The position numbers and the translations under genes were made by a program. 64,000 nt of DNA, from positions 22,742-86,741 of the forward strand of contig JBBDJF010000089.1 of the NCBI GenBank assembly GCA_040880045.1, read 5' to 3'. This stretch comes from Sneathiella sp040880045 (GTDB lineage Bacteria; Pseudomonadota; Alphaproteobacteria; Sneathiellales; Sneathiellaceae). This document shows, in pieces, positions 46,228-54,644 of the stretch. The stretch's first letter is position 1. Each line of letters starts with the position of its first letter. The notes below the pieces were generated by a model. It was not told the origin of the DNA and searched no databases. It saw nothing but the letters and a program-made list of their open reading frames with translations.

Positions 46228-47408
46228 TCCCCGCCTTCCTTGCGGGCGCTTGCCGAATAGGGCAGGCGGGCATTTTCCACGTCGCGCTCATGTTCGGCGG
46301 CGGCCCGTTTTCGCTTTAACCCGATTTCCGCGATTTCCCGGAATTCCTCTGATCGAAACCACAAGCTGTGACAGGCCGGTTCTATGCCGACGCCGCGCTC
46401 CGCCTTATGCTGCCCGGTTGTGCCGAAATTAACGGCGGTTTTCCCGTGCTCGATTGCGCTCTCGATCGTCTGGTAAAGTCCCAGTTCAAAATGCAGGAAC
46501 CGGATATCGCCCGAATGCCCCCAATGCTGGGCGTAAATCGTTTCCTCGCTGACAAAGCTGAGCTGCATGGCGACCAGGTTGTTGCCGGAATAGGCAAAGG
46601 TGAGGTCCAGCGCCTCCGGCATTGTTTTGAAAATCTGCTCGAAATACGCCTGATTATGCCAAAGTTCCGTTTCATTGCGGCGGTACGTCGCGGCATACAA
46701 CTCGAAAAAAGGCCCGGCCAGTTCTGCCGTTATGCTGTCCCCGACGTATGACTTGTAGGTCAGCCCTCCGGCCGCAACCTTCCGACGCTCCCGGCGAATC
46801 TTGGAACGGCCGCGCGAATGCATCGTCGCCAGAGTATCCTCGAAACTTTTCGCGCCGCTATTGCGCCAGACATAGGCGTTGCCTTCGCTTTTCATGAAAC
46901 CGGCCGTCTCCGCGACGGTCCATTCCGGTTCCGTCATATAGGCGATCTGCACAGAAGACGCGCCGTCCTTCTCCGCCTGCTGCCGGAGCGCATCGAGAAG
47001 GGCCTGCCGCGCTTTCTCTGCATCCACGCCATCGCGGACCAGCAGGCGAGGTCCGGTAATCGGCGTCATCGGTACTTCGACCTGAAGCTTCGGGTAATAG
47101 GGTCCGGCGGCGCGGCCATGGGCTATGGCGAGGCCAAGGTCAATCCCAAGTTCCCCTTCCGAATGGTCCTTGAGATAGGCGGGTGCCGCCGCGATCATGT
47201 TATTCTTCTCATCCCTTAGCAGGATATGCCGGGGATGGAAGCCGTTTTCCGGGCTGGCAATGCCGCTGTCTTCCAGCGCCAATAAATGGCTGTGCCATAC
47301 ATAGGGGTTGTCCCTGCCGGCGCAGATATTCCAGTCTTCCGGCGGAATGCCGGCCATGGCGGAATGGACGGAGACAACCCAGCTATTGCGATGGAGGGAG
47401 GCGCTCAT
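46224..47408 (-). CDS. FemAB-like / DUF482 GNAT-fold acyltransferase
   Basis: This 394-residue protein matches the DUF482 (COG3146, FemAB-like) family: NPYVWHSHLLALEDSG at the N-terminus, GPRLLV in the first GNAT domain and a second domain with ELYAATYRRN and GDIRFLHFELGLYQTIE. FemAB proteins move aminoacyl groups from tRNA to an amine, and related proteins in biosynthetic operons may use carrier-bound donors. Its ATG shares one base with the stop of the gamma-glutamyltransferase gene (TAATG). In this operon, transfer of an acyl group from the carrier protein is the natural guess, but it is not demonstrated. Confidence 0.78.
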   Translation of the reverse strand: MSASLHRNSWVVSVHSAMAGIPPEDWNICAGRDNPYVWHSHLLALEDSGIASPENGFHPRHILLRDEKNNMIAAAPAYLKDHSEGELGIDLGLAIAHGRAAGPYYPKLQVEVPMTPITGPRLLVRDGVDAEKARQALLDALRQQAEKDGASSVQIAYMTEPEWTVAETAGFMKSEGNAYVWRNSGAKSFEDTLATMHSRGRSKIRRERRKVAAGGLTYKSYVGDSITAELAGPFFELYAATYRRNETELWHNQAYFEQIFKTMPEALDLTFAYSGNNLVAMQLSFVSEETIYAQHWGHSGDIRFLHFELGLYQTIESAIEHGKTAVNFGTTGQHKAERGVGIEPACHSLWFRSEEFREIAEIGLKRKRAAAEHERDVENARLPYSASARKEGGE

Positions 47409-49156
47409 TATCCGGCCTTTCCATTGCGGGGGGCCTGTTTGACGCGCTGTCCGCTTGTGCGGCGCGGATCGCCAACCGCTTCAAGCCCGCCGTCCGCAGA
47501 ACCGGCAACCAGGCAGATGGAAGGCCGGGAGAGACCGCTTGCCTTGCCATACGTCGATTTATGCCCAAGTGCGGTGAGCGCATTCAACGTTGTTTCCGGT
47601 ATTTCTTCCTCAACCACGACCTTTCCGGCAAAGGACAGGTGCGGCTCGGTGGAGGCGGGGATACCATGGGTGAAAACACGGGCGGTAGCAGAGGCTTCGG
47701 TCAGGCTGAGCTTGTGGGCGAAATGGTTTGTCAGGACTTGCGCCATGGCCTGAAGCTGCAAATCCGCGCCAGGGCCGCCCCCGGCGATATGGCGACCATC
47801 CGCGCCCTTGTAGATAAGCGGGTAGGCGCTGACGCGAGGGCGCTTTCCGGCCTGAAGGCGGGCCGGGTGATCCGCGGTGACATAGCTTTGCGCCCCGCGG
47901 GTCGAGATGACAAAGCCGAGCTCCGGCACCACCGGGCCGTCGAACGACGGATCACTGGGTGTGGAGGCAAAGATATTGCCCGCCCCGTCGATGATCGCCG
48001 CGACGGAAGTATCGAGCGTCGCGGTGTTTTCTTCCGTCGGTGCGGGAGGAACCGGCTTTGCGGCGATGTGTTTCGATATGTCACCGGCAGGGGGTAATGG
48101 ATGATTTGCCGCCTCCGGGTTGATCAGGGCCGCGCGGGTGGCGGCATAGGCGGGAGAGAGCAATATATCCAACGGCACATCGACGAAATCCGGATCGCCG
48201 TAATAGGCCTCCCGATCGACAAGTGCGAGTTTCAGCGCCTCTATCACCATGTGACAGGCGGCGACGGATTGCGGGCGTTGGCTGCCTATGTCGCTGGCGT
48301 CAAGAATTTGCAATGCCTGCGACAGGGCCGGGCCCTGTGTCCAGCTTGCGGGCGTATACAGCCTGCCGCCAAAAACCTCCGCCCCGGTCGCTTCGACAAC
48401 CGGGGTGTGATGGGCGGCAAGATCAGCACGGGAGAGCCAGCCGTCATGCGCCTTGACATGGCGGATCATGACATCGGCGATATCGCCTTTGTAAAAGGCA
48501 TCGCGCACCGCCAGAAGGCCACCAGGCCGCCCCGCTTTCAAAGCCCCTTTTCTGTCGGCCTCGATCAGCAGGCTCAAGGTATTGGCGAGATCGGGCAGGC
48601 GGAAATTCCGCCCTGCTGCGACAGGGGCATCATCCGGTAACCAGATGCGGGCGTTATCGCCCATGCGGCGGTAATATCGTTCGAACTCGGTGGAGCAGGA
48701 GACGAGGTCGTCATGCGCCGGAAATCCCTTGGCAGCGAGGGCCTGGGCGGGTGTGGCCAGCTCGGCGAAGCTCATGGTCCCGAATCGGGTAAGCGCGGCC
48801 AGCCAGGCGTCCGGTGCGGCGGGGACAACGGTTCTGAGAATGCCCTGCGGGATTCGCCCGCGGTGCTTTTCCTCGAAATATCGGGGGTCGGCTGCGGCAG
48901 GCCAGCGTCCCGCACCCTCGATGGAAAAATACCGGTTCTCCCCGGCGATATAGACAAGGATGGGCGCGACGCCGCCGAACTGCACCTGTTCCGACTGCAG
49001 GACAGTGAGCGCAATGGACGCCGCAACCCCGGCATCAATTGCATTTCCACCCGCCTCCAGCACGTCTGCGGCGATTCCGGCCGCAATATCGTGACCGGCG
49101 GATATAGCATAGCTGTGGTTAGGGGTGGTGGTCTGCGCCCTGCTTTGGCTTGTCAT
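47408..49156 (-). CDS. Gamma-glutamyltransferase family protein (cytoplasmic)
   Basis: This 582-residue Ntn hydrolase of the GGT family has ISAGHDIAAGIAADVLEAGG at the N-terminus, GFPAHDDLV mid-chain and the auto-processing nucleophile region LDTSVAAIIDGAGN, where Thr383 is the likely catalytic residue. Usual GGTs have Thr-Thr-His there; here it is Thr-Ser-Val. The glycine motif IAGGGPGADLQLQA follows. No signal peptide is visible, unlike periplasmic glutathione-degrading GGTs. As first gene of a carrier-protein operon it might remove or add a gamma-glutamyl group on the product; that is inference. Confidence 0.82.
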   Translation of the reverse strand: MTSQSRAQTTTPNHSYAISAGHDIAAGIAADVLEAGGNAIDAGVAASIALTVLQSEQVQFGGVAPILVYIAGENRYFSIEGAGRWPAAADPRYFEEKHRGRIPQGILRTVVPAAPDAWLAALTRFGTMSFAELATPAQALAAKGFPAHDDLVSCSTEFERYYRRMGDNARIWLPDDAPVAAGRNFRLPDLANTLSLLIEADRKGALKAGRPGGLLAVRDAFYKGDIADVMIRHVKAHDGWLSRADLAAHHTPVVEATGAEVFGGRLYTPASWTQGPALSQALQILDASDIGSQRPQSVAACHMVIEALKLALVDREAYYGDPDFVDVPLDILLSPAYAATRAALINPEAANHPLPPAGDISKHIAAKPVPPAPTEENTATLDTSVAAIIDGAGNIFASTPSDPSFDGPVVPELGFVISTRGAQSYVTADHPARLQAGKRPRVSAYPLIYKGADGRHIAGGGPGADLQLQAMAQVLTNHFAHKLSLTEASATARVFTHGIPASTEPHLSFAGKVVVEEEIPETTLNALTALGHKSTYGKASGLSRPSICLVAGSADGGLEAVGDPRRTSGQRVKQAPRNGKAG

Positions 49157-49290
49157 TCAGACTAAACTAGCCGCGATTGCTCCGGCCATTCCCGCGTTAA
49201 AAACAAGACTATGCGGCAAATACCGTTAAATTTTTCTTTATCCGGTAAGGCTTTGCCACGGTTGTGATCTTTGATATGGACTCGTGTAAT

Positions 49291-50271
49291 CTAATAGCAA
49301 CCAAGCAGTCTGGCCTTTTGCCGAAGCAAGGAGACGACGGTATCGATTGTCGGCGTGGCGTGGCCGGTGATCGATCCCAGTTCCTGCACGGCTGTCACCA
49401 GCGCGTCAATCTCCATCGGGCGGCCGCTTTCAAGGTCAACCAGCATCGATGTTTTATGCGGACCAACCCCGGCGGCCCCCTCGATCCGGGCATCTACATC
49501 GATCGGGTATTTGACGCCCAGAGATTCCCCGATGGCCTGCGCTTCAACCATCATTTTCCGGGCGACCGCGCGGGTTTCCGGATTGCCCGTTATCTTGTCG
49601 AGCGTCGCCCCGGTCAGGGCAGAGATCGGGTTGAAGCTGAGATTTCCCCAGAGCTTGACCCAGATATCGGAGCGGATATCTGTCCGCACCGGTGCCTTCA
49701 GTCCCGCCCCGATCAGCAGCTTGGAGAGGGCCTTGACCCGTTCGGTCCTCTCGCCCGTCGGTTCGCCGACCGGAAAGCGATCCCCGGCCATATGGGCGAT
49801 GACACCCGGCTTCGTAATCTCCGCCGCCTGATAGATGACGGAGCCGATGGCGCGTTCCGGACCGATCCCGTCCCAGATCGTGCCGTCCGGATCGACGGCC
49901 TTAATCCGCCGGTTCTGCGCTTCCCCCTCGATGCCGTAGAAATACCACCAGGGCACGCCGTTCTGCGCCGTCACCACCGCCGTATCGGGGCCGAGCAGGG
50001 GCTTCATTTTATCGACAATCCCGGCGACGGAATGCGCCTTTAGCGCAATGATCACATAGTCCTGCTCCCCCAGTTCCGCCGGATCGTCCGTCGCTGTGAT
50101 GTTATCGAGAACGAAGGTCTCTTCCGCGGATTCGATGGTCAGGCCGTTCTTCTTAATGGCGGCGAGATGGGGTCCGCGCGCGATCAGGGAAACCTCGGCC
50201 TCGCCTTTACGCGCCAGCAATCCACCGACCAGCCCGCCGATGGCCCCGGCGCCGTAAATACATATCTTCAT
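49291..50271 (-). CDS. 2-dehydropantoate 2-reductase (ketopantoate reductase family)
   Basis: This 326-residue NADP-dependent reductase begins MKICIYGAGAIGGLVGGLLA. It has the catalytic lysine region WVKLWGNLSFNPISALTG and a C-terminal HKTSMLVDLESGRPMEIDAL, all typical of the ApbA/PanE family. PanE reduces ketopantoate to pantoate for CoA synthesis, but many paralogues of this length act on other 2-keto acids. Its ATG overlaps the stop of the oxalyl-CoA synthetase-like gene by one base (TAATG), which suggests a role on a product of that enzyme and not in vitamin synthesis. Confidence 0.84.
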   Translation of the reverse strand: MKICIYGAGAIGGLVGGLLARKGEAEVSLIARGPHLAAIKKNGLTIESAEETFVLDNITATDDPAELGEQDYVIIALKAHSVAGIVDKMKPLLGPDTAVVTAQNGVPWWYFYGIEGEAQNRRIKAVDPDGTIWDGIGPERAIGSVIYQAAEITKPGVIAHMAGDRFPVGEPTGERTERVKALSKLLIGAGLKAPVRTDIRSDIWVKLWGNLSFNPISALTGATLDKITGNPETRAVARKMMVEAQAIGESLGVKYPIDVDARIEGAAGVGPHKTSMLVDLESGRPMEIDALVTAVQELGSITGHATPTIDTVVSLLRQKARLLGCY

Positions 50272-51791
50272 TATACCAGTCCCAGTTTTTCGGCCATGCC
50301 GATCCGTTGCAGCTTGCCTGTCGCGCCTTTCGGTATCTCGTCCAGCAGCGTGATACTGCGGGGCACCTTGAAGGCGGCGAGGCTTTTGCCTGCAAAATCA
50401 CGAAGCTCGGCCTCGCTCGCGCTGTGCCCTTCCTTCAGGACAACCGCCGCCGCGACATCCTCCCCGAGTTTGTCATGGGGAAGGGCGAAGGTCACCACCT
50501 GCTCGACGGCGGGATGGTTGAGCAGGATTTCATCGACTTCACGCGGGGAGATTTTCTCGCCGCCGCGATTGATGATTTCCTTCAGCCGCCCGGTAATGGT
50601 GACATAGCCTTCCCTGGTCATGATGCCCTGATCGCCGGTTCGGAACCAGCCGTCGGTGAAGGCTTCCGCATTGGCTTTGGGGTTATTCTCATAGCCCGCC
50701 GTGACATTGTCGCCGCGAATGACGATTTCCCCGGTTTCGCCGCGCTCCAGTATCTTTCCGTCCGCCGACATGATCGCGACTTCCGGTCCGGAGGCAATGC
50801 CGACACTGCCGGGCACACGCTTCGCCGGGGGCAGCGGGTTTGCCGCCATCTGGTGCGCCGCCTCGGTCATGCCATAGGCCTCGATCACCGGGCAGCCCCA
50901 CATCTCTTCCAGCGCGGTCATGACCTGCGGCGGCAGCGAGGCGGAGGAGGAGCGGATAAAGCGCAGCTTCGCCGCCTTCACAATCGCCTCGTTCCGGGTA
51001 CCGCGCGCCAGAATGGCCTGATGCATGGTCGGAACGGCGGTGTACCAGCTTGGGCTTTCCGCCTCGATCCAGCCAAAGACCTTGAGCGCATTGAAGCCCG
51101 GCGTACAGGTCACGCTCGCGCCCGCCTGCAGCGACGAGAGCACCGCCGCGATAAGGCCGTGAATATGAAAGAGCGGCATGATGTTGAGGCATTTATCCGT
51201 TGGCTCCAGCCGGAGAGAGCGGGCGATATTTCCGGCCGATGCCGTTACATTCCGGTGGCTGAGCGGCACGATCTTGGGCCGCGATGTGGTGCCCGAGGTA
51301 TGCAGGATCAGCGCGATATCATCCGCCTCGGCGCCGCCGGGCCTTGACGCCGTGCCAATGCTGTCGCCCTTCAGGGTGAAATAACCGGCGGGGGTATTGT
51401 CACCCGCAACCAGTTCGATCACGGCGATGCCCAGTTTCCTGGCGACATCAACGGCCGGGCTCTCGCTGCCGGTCTCGACGAGCAGGGCTTTCGCCTTGAG
51501 GTCGTCGAGATAGAACTCGAATTCCTCCGCCTTATAGTCCGGGTTGAGCGGGGCTGTCGTTGCGCCGCAGGCAATGGAGACGAAGGCGCTGGCCATTTCC
51601 GGACCGTTAGGGAGGACGATGGCGACCCGGTCGCCGCGCCCGATACCCAGCTCGTTCAACCGTACAATGGTGGCCGAGGCGAGATTGCGAAGTTCACCAT
51701 AGGACAGGGGAGAGCGGGACGGTGCGCCAATGGCGGGCGCCGCATCTTTTCCATTACTGAGCAGTTTTTCAAGGGTTGGTGCATCTGACAT
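50271..51791 (-). CDS. Acyl-CoA synthetase, oxalyl-CoA synthetase (AAE3/Pcs60)-like
   Basis: This 506-residue adenylate-forming enzyme has P-loop LHTSGTTSRPKIVPLSHRN, MPLFHIHGLIAAVLSS, EAYGMTEAAHQMAANPLPP and the hinge GRLKEIINRGGEKISPREVDE with C-terminal lysine in GATGKLQR. The PLFHIHGL and AYGMTEAAHQM combination is typical of the AAE3/Pcs60 oxalyl-CoA synthetase group. It would activate oxalate or another small acid to its CoA ester. It is cotranscribed with the ketopantoate reductase-like gene, overlapping by one base. Confidence 0.84.
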   Translation of the reverse strand: MSDAPTLEKLLSNGKDAAPAIGAPSRSPLSYGELRNLASATIVRLNELGIGRGDRVAIVLPNGPEMASAFVSIACGATTAPLNPDYKAEEFEFYLDDLKAKALLVETGSESPAVDVARKLGIAVIELVAGDNTPAGYFTLKGDSIGTASRPGGAEADDIALILHTSGTTSRPKIVPLSHRNVTASAGNIARSLRLEPTDKCLNIMPLFHIHGLIAAVLSSLQAGASVTCTPGFNALKVFGWIEAESPSWYTAVPTMHQAILARGTRNEAIVKAAKLRFIRSSSASLPPQVMTALEEMWGCPVIEAYGMTEAAHQMAANPLPPAKRVPGSVGIASGPEVAIMSADGKILERGETGEIVIRGDNVTAGYENNPKANAEAFTDGWFRTGDQGIMTREGYVTITGRLKEIINRGGEKISPREVDEILLNHPAVEQVVTFALPHDKLGEDVAAAVVLKEGHSASEAELRDFAGKSLAAFKVPRSITLLDEIPKGATGKLQRIGMAEKLGLV

Positions 51792-51902
51792 TCGGCTGAA
51801 TATCTCCAGTTCTTAGGTCATTGTTGATTGTTTCGGCCAGATTGCCCATTATCCGGCCCTCTGTCACGTTAAACTTCCCTTTTTCCACTGCCCGGAATTT
51901 CC

Positions 51903-53492
51903 TCACGCCTCAATGGCGGGCAGGCTGTCTCGCAATTCCTTCTTGGCGATTTTCTCAAGGGTTGAGCGCGGGAAATCATCGAGGATGATGACATCGCGCA
52001 CAACCTTGAAGTCGGCCAGATTATTTTTGCAGGCGGCGATGAGCTGTTCTTTCAGGTCCTCCGGTGACGCGTCATTGCGGGTGACAAACACCACCGGCAC
52101 TTCGTCCAGCATATGATGCTTCTGCCCGACGACCGCGCATTCATTGACCCAGCCGGTCTCCAGGATCACCGCTTCGATCTCCGACGCGGCGACATTCTCC
52201 GCCCCGACTTTCAGCATGTCCTTCTCCCGGTCACCGAAGAAGAGGTTGCCCTCCTCATCCATGGGGATGACATCCCCGGTCTCGAACCAGCCATCGGCAT
52301 CGAAGGCCTTCTCGTTGGCCTCGGGGTTGCGGAAATATTCCTTGAACAGGCTGACGCCGCGCACCCCGCGAATATAGAGCAGCCCGCGCTCGCCGGGCCG
52401 GATATGGCGACCCTCCGCATGGCGGATTTCGATATCATATCCGGGGGAGACGCGACCGATGCCCCGGGCCGGACCCGGATGGTCGATATCGCCGACGATC
52501 CCTTGGGTGATGGTTTCGGTCATCCCCCACCAGCCATAGGTCGGGATACCGAAGGCGTCCTCGACTTCCGTCATGCGGATCGCCGGGTTCCAGAAGCGAA
52601 AGCTATGATCCTCCGGCGGGTCCTGCGCTAGCAGGGCCTTCACGCAGAACGGGATCAGGGAGGCCCAGGTGCATTTGTTGCGCCGCGCCACATCCCAGAA
52701 GCGCGAGGCCGAGAATCGCGGCTGCACGACCATGGTGCCGCCGACCCACAGGCTGCCCAGCATCGAATAGGACTGGGCGTTGGTATGAAAGAGCGGCAGG
52801 AAGACGAGGGTGATGTCATCGCGCGAGAGCCGCATATGGGCCGCATTCATCTGCGCGCCCCAGATCGCGTTGGCATGTGTCCAGAGCACGGCCTTGGGCC
52901 GCGACGTGGTGCCGGAGGTGAACTGTACCCCGAGATTGGCGAAGGGGTCCGTGGGGCGCGTCGGGCAGGGGCGCGTCTCGGACAACAGCTCCGCGAACGG
53001 GACATAGTCGATATCACGGGGAACCTCGTCCGGGCTTCCGGCGTTATTGTCGGTTACCGCAAGGAACCTGATATCCGGCGCGGAAGAGCGGACCAGTTCG
53101 GCAAAGGACGGCTGGGTAATGGCCGCGACAATCCCGGCGTGCTCGGCAAAATAGATCATGTCCCGCGCGACGGAACGGGTGTTGGTGGACACTGCCACCG
53201 CGCCGATACGGGCGCAGGCAAACCAGGAGATGACGAATTCCGGGCTGTTGTCCAGATGCAGCATCACCCGATCGCCCAGCGTTACGCCGCGCGCATGAAG
53301 CGCCGCCGCCACCGCCTCGACCTTGCGGCTGAAACCGGCATAGCTGAGCGTTTCGGACGGCGCGTCAAACGGCTCCCATATGAGGAAGGGCTTGTCCGGT
53401 GTCCGTTCCACCCACTGGCGCAGCAGCCACGGAACGTCGCGTCCCTCGACCATGGCCTTGTGGGATTGCTCGATTGCGGAAAATAACGTCAT
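51903..53492 (-). CDS. AMP-dependent acyl-CoA ligase (crotonobetaine/carnitine-CoA ligase-like)
   Basis: This 529-residue ligase of the CaiC-like group has VQFTSGTTSRPKAVLWTHAN as P-loop, LPLFHTNAQSYSMLGSLWVG, YGWWGMTETITQG and FFGDREKDMLKVGAENVAASE as hinge, with C-terminal lysine in TLEKIAKKELR. The LFHTNAQ and W-G-M-T-E features are seen in carnitine/crotonobetaine and fatty-acid ligases alike. It lies 111 bases upstream of the oxalyl-CoA synthetase-like gene on the same strand. The substrate acid is unknown. Confidence 0.84.
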   Translation of the reverse strand: MTLFSAIEQSHKAMVEGRDVPWLLRQWVERTPDKPFLIWEPFDAPSETLSYAGFSRKVEAVAAALHARGVTLGDRVMLHLDNSPEFVISWFACARIGAVAVSTNTRSVARDMIYFAEHAGIVAAITQPSFAELVRSSAPDIRFLAVTDNNAGSPDEVPRDIDYVPFAELLSETRPCPTRPTDPFANLGVQFTSGTTSRPKAVLWTHANAIWGAQMNAAHMRLSRDDITLVFLPLFHTNAQSYSMLGSLWVGGTMVVQPRFSASRFWDVARRNKCTWASLIPFCVKALLAQDPPEDHSFRFWNPAIRMTEVEDAFGIPTYGWWGMTETITQGIVGDIDHPGPARGIGRVSPGYDIEIRHAEGRHIRPGERGLLYIRGVRGVSLFKEYFRNPEANEKAFDADGWFETGDVIPMDEEGNLFFGDREKDMLKVGAENVAASEIEAVILETGWVNECAVVGQKHHMLDEVPVVFVTRNDASPEDLKEQLIAACKNNLADFKVVRDVIILDDFPRSTLEKIAKKELRDSLPAIEA

Positions 53493-53611
53493 GCCCCTGT
53501 CCCTTGTTGTTTTATGAAATCATAAAAAGGAAATACGCGGATGACCAGCACCGCCTTGAAAAAAGCGGAAATTTCCTGATCCCGCTGATCCGCCGCTCAA
53601 ATTCTCAGGCT

Positions 53612-54076
53612 TTATCGGCCGTCTCTCTCCAGCCCGTCTTCAAGATTTAACGCCCCTCCCGCGACAAAAGCGGGCGGCGGGGACAGGCAGTCTGCGATGC
53701 TGGTCCCATCGAGATCGCGCAAGAACGCCTCGCGCGCGGAGGCGAGCCGCGCCTTCAGCTTGCAATGCGGGGTCAGGCTGCAATTGCCGCCATCGGGGCG
53801 AAAGCATTCGACAATCGCGCTGTTCCCTTCAAGGCCGCGCACGACCTCGCCGATGGTGATGCTGTGGGGCGTCCGGGCGAGGCGGAACCCGCCGCCGCTG
53901 CCACGCTGGGTCGAGAGAATCCCGGCTCTGGCAAGATCGCGGATCACCTTGGTGAGGTGATTGCGGGAAACCTTCAACTCGCGGGAAATTTCATCCGCCG
54001 TATAGGTCCGGCCCAAATCATGGGCGGTCACCATCAGGACGCGCAGCGCGATATCGGTAAATTTTGTCAGGCGCAT
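53612..54076 (-). CDS. nsrR: NsrR-type Rrf2 family regulator (nitric oxide sensor)
   Basis: This 154-residue Rrf2 protein has a winged helix MRLTKFTDIALRVLM with ISRELKVSRNHLTKVIRDL as recognition region, and three cluster cysteines Cys91, Cys99 and Cys105 in ECFRPDGGNC and SLTPHCKLK. This pattern marks NsrR, whose Fe-S cluster reacts with nitric oxide and lifts repression. The ATG at 54076 gives the normal NsrR start; the frame is open 15 codons further, through an unlikely leader. It is divergent from a truncated globin gene, with a perfect 23-bp palindrome between them. Confidence 0.88.
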   Translation of the reverse strand: MRLTKFTDIALRVLMVTAHDLGRTYTADEISRELKVSRNHLTKVIRDLARAGILSTQRGSGGGFRLARTPHSITIGEVVRGLEGNSAIVECFRPDGGNCSLTPHCKLKARLASAREAFLRDLDGTSIADCLSPPPAFVAGGALNLEDGLERDGR

Positions 54077-54125
54077 TTCCGTACTCTTCCAAGAAATTAT
54101 TTGGAATTCGCAGTCTAGCATGTTA

Positions 54126-54148
54126 AATAGGTATTTAAAATACCTATT
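54126..54148. promoter_or_regulatory. Perfect 11-1-11 palindrome, probable NsrR operator
   Basis: AATAGGTATTT (54126-54136), one central A, then its exact complement AAATACCTATT (54138-54148). NsrR operators have this 11-1-11 architecture with a related half-site. It ends just before the ribosome site of the globin gene (AGGAAA at 54149-54154) and lies 50 bases upstream of the nsrR start, so NsrR bound here would block globin transcription and perhaps its own. Confidence 0.8.
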
Positions 54149-54159
54149 AGGAAAACGCC

Positions 54160-54627
54160 ATGACTCATCCTCCCCACAGGGTCGCGATAACGACCGAAAT
54201 CCGCAACCGCACCGGCATTGATGAGGCGATGATCGAAACGCTTGTCCACAGTTTTTATGCGCGCATCCGCGAAGACGCGCTTCTCGGTCCCATATTCGGT
54301 GAACGGATCGCGGACTGGGACACGCATTTGCAGAAAATGTGCATCTTCTGGTCGTCAGTGACGCTGTTGACCGGGGAGTATCACGGCCAGCCGATGGTCA
54401 AGCATGTCTTCCTGCCCGTCGATTCCCGGCATTTCGACCGTTGGCTAAGCCTGTTTGAGGAGACGGCCCGCGAGGTCTGTCCGGCACCGGCGGCGGAGTA
54501 TTTCATGGATCGCGCCCGGCGGATTGCCAGCAGTTTCGAGCTTGGCATCGCCAGCCGGAATAATGTGCTGCTGTCGCGCGACGAACGGTATGTAAACAGC
54601 GAACTTGACGCGCAGCCTGATAGCTGA
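54160..54627 (+). CDS. Group III truncated hemoglobin
   Basis: This 155-residue globin of the group III truncated type has the B10 Tyr33 in VHSFYARI, GPIFGERIADWDTHLQKM over helices C-E, and the proximal heme ligand His91 in DSRHFDRWLSLF. Group III globins are often mislabelled as TatC-like. They are associated with nitrosative or microaerobic stress. The gene is divergent from nsrR and directly preceded by the NsrR-like palindrome, so NO-induced expression is likely. It is followed 17 bases on by 5-formyl-THF cyclo-ligase. Confidence 0.9.
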   Translation: MTHPPHRVAITTEIRNRTGIDEAMIETLVHSFYARIREDALLGPIFGERIADWDTHLQKMCIFWSSVTLLTGEYHGQPMVKHVFLPVDSRHFDRWLSLFEETAREVCPAPAAEYFMDRARRIASSFELGIASRNNVLLSRDERYVNSELDAQPDS

Positions 54628-54644
54628 GCGGCGGAAGGCAGGGG

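Noticed and set aside
54160..54627. TatC-like translocase subunit
   Set aside because: The protein has no membrane helices and has B10 Tyr and proximal His of a group III truncated globin; the TatC label is a common database carry-over.
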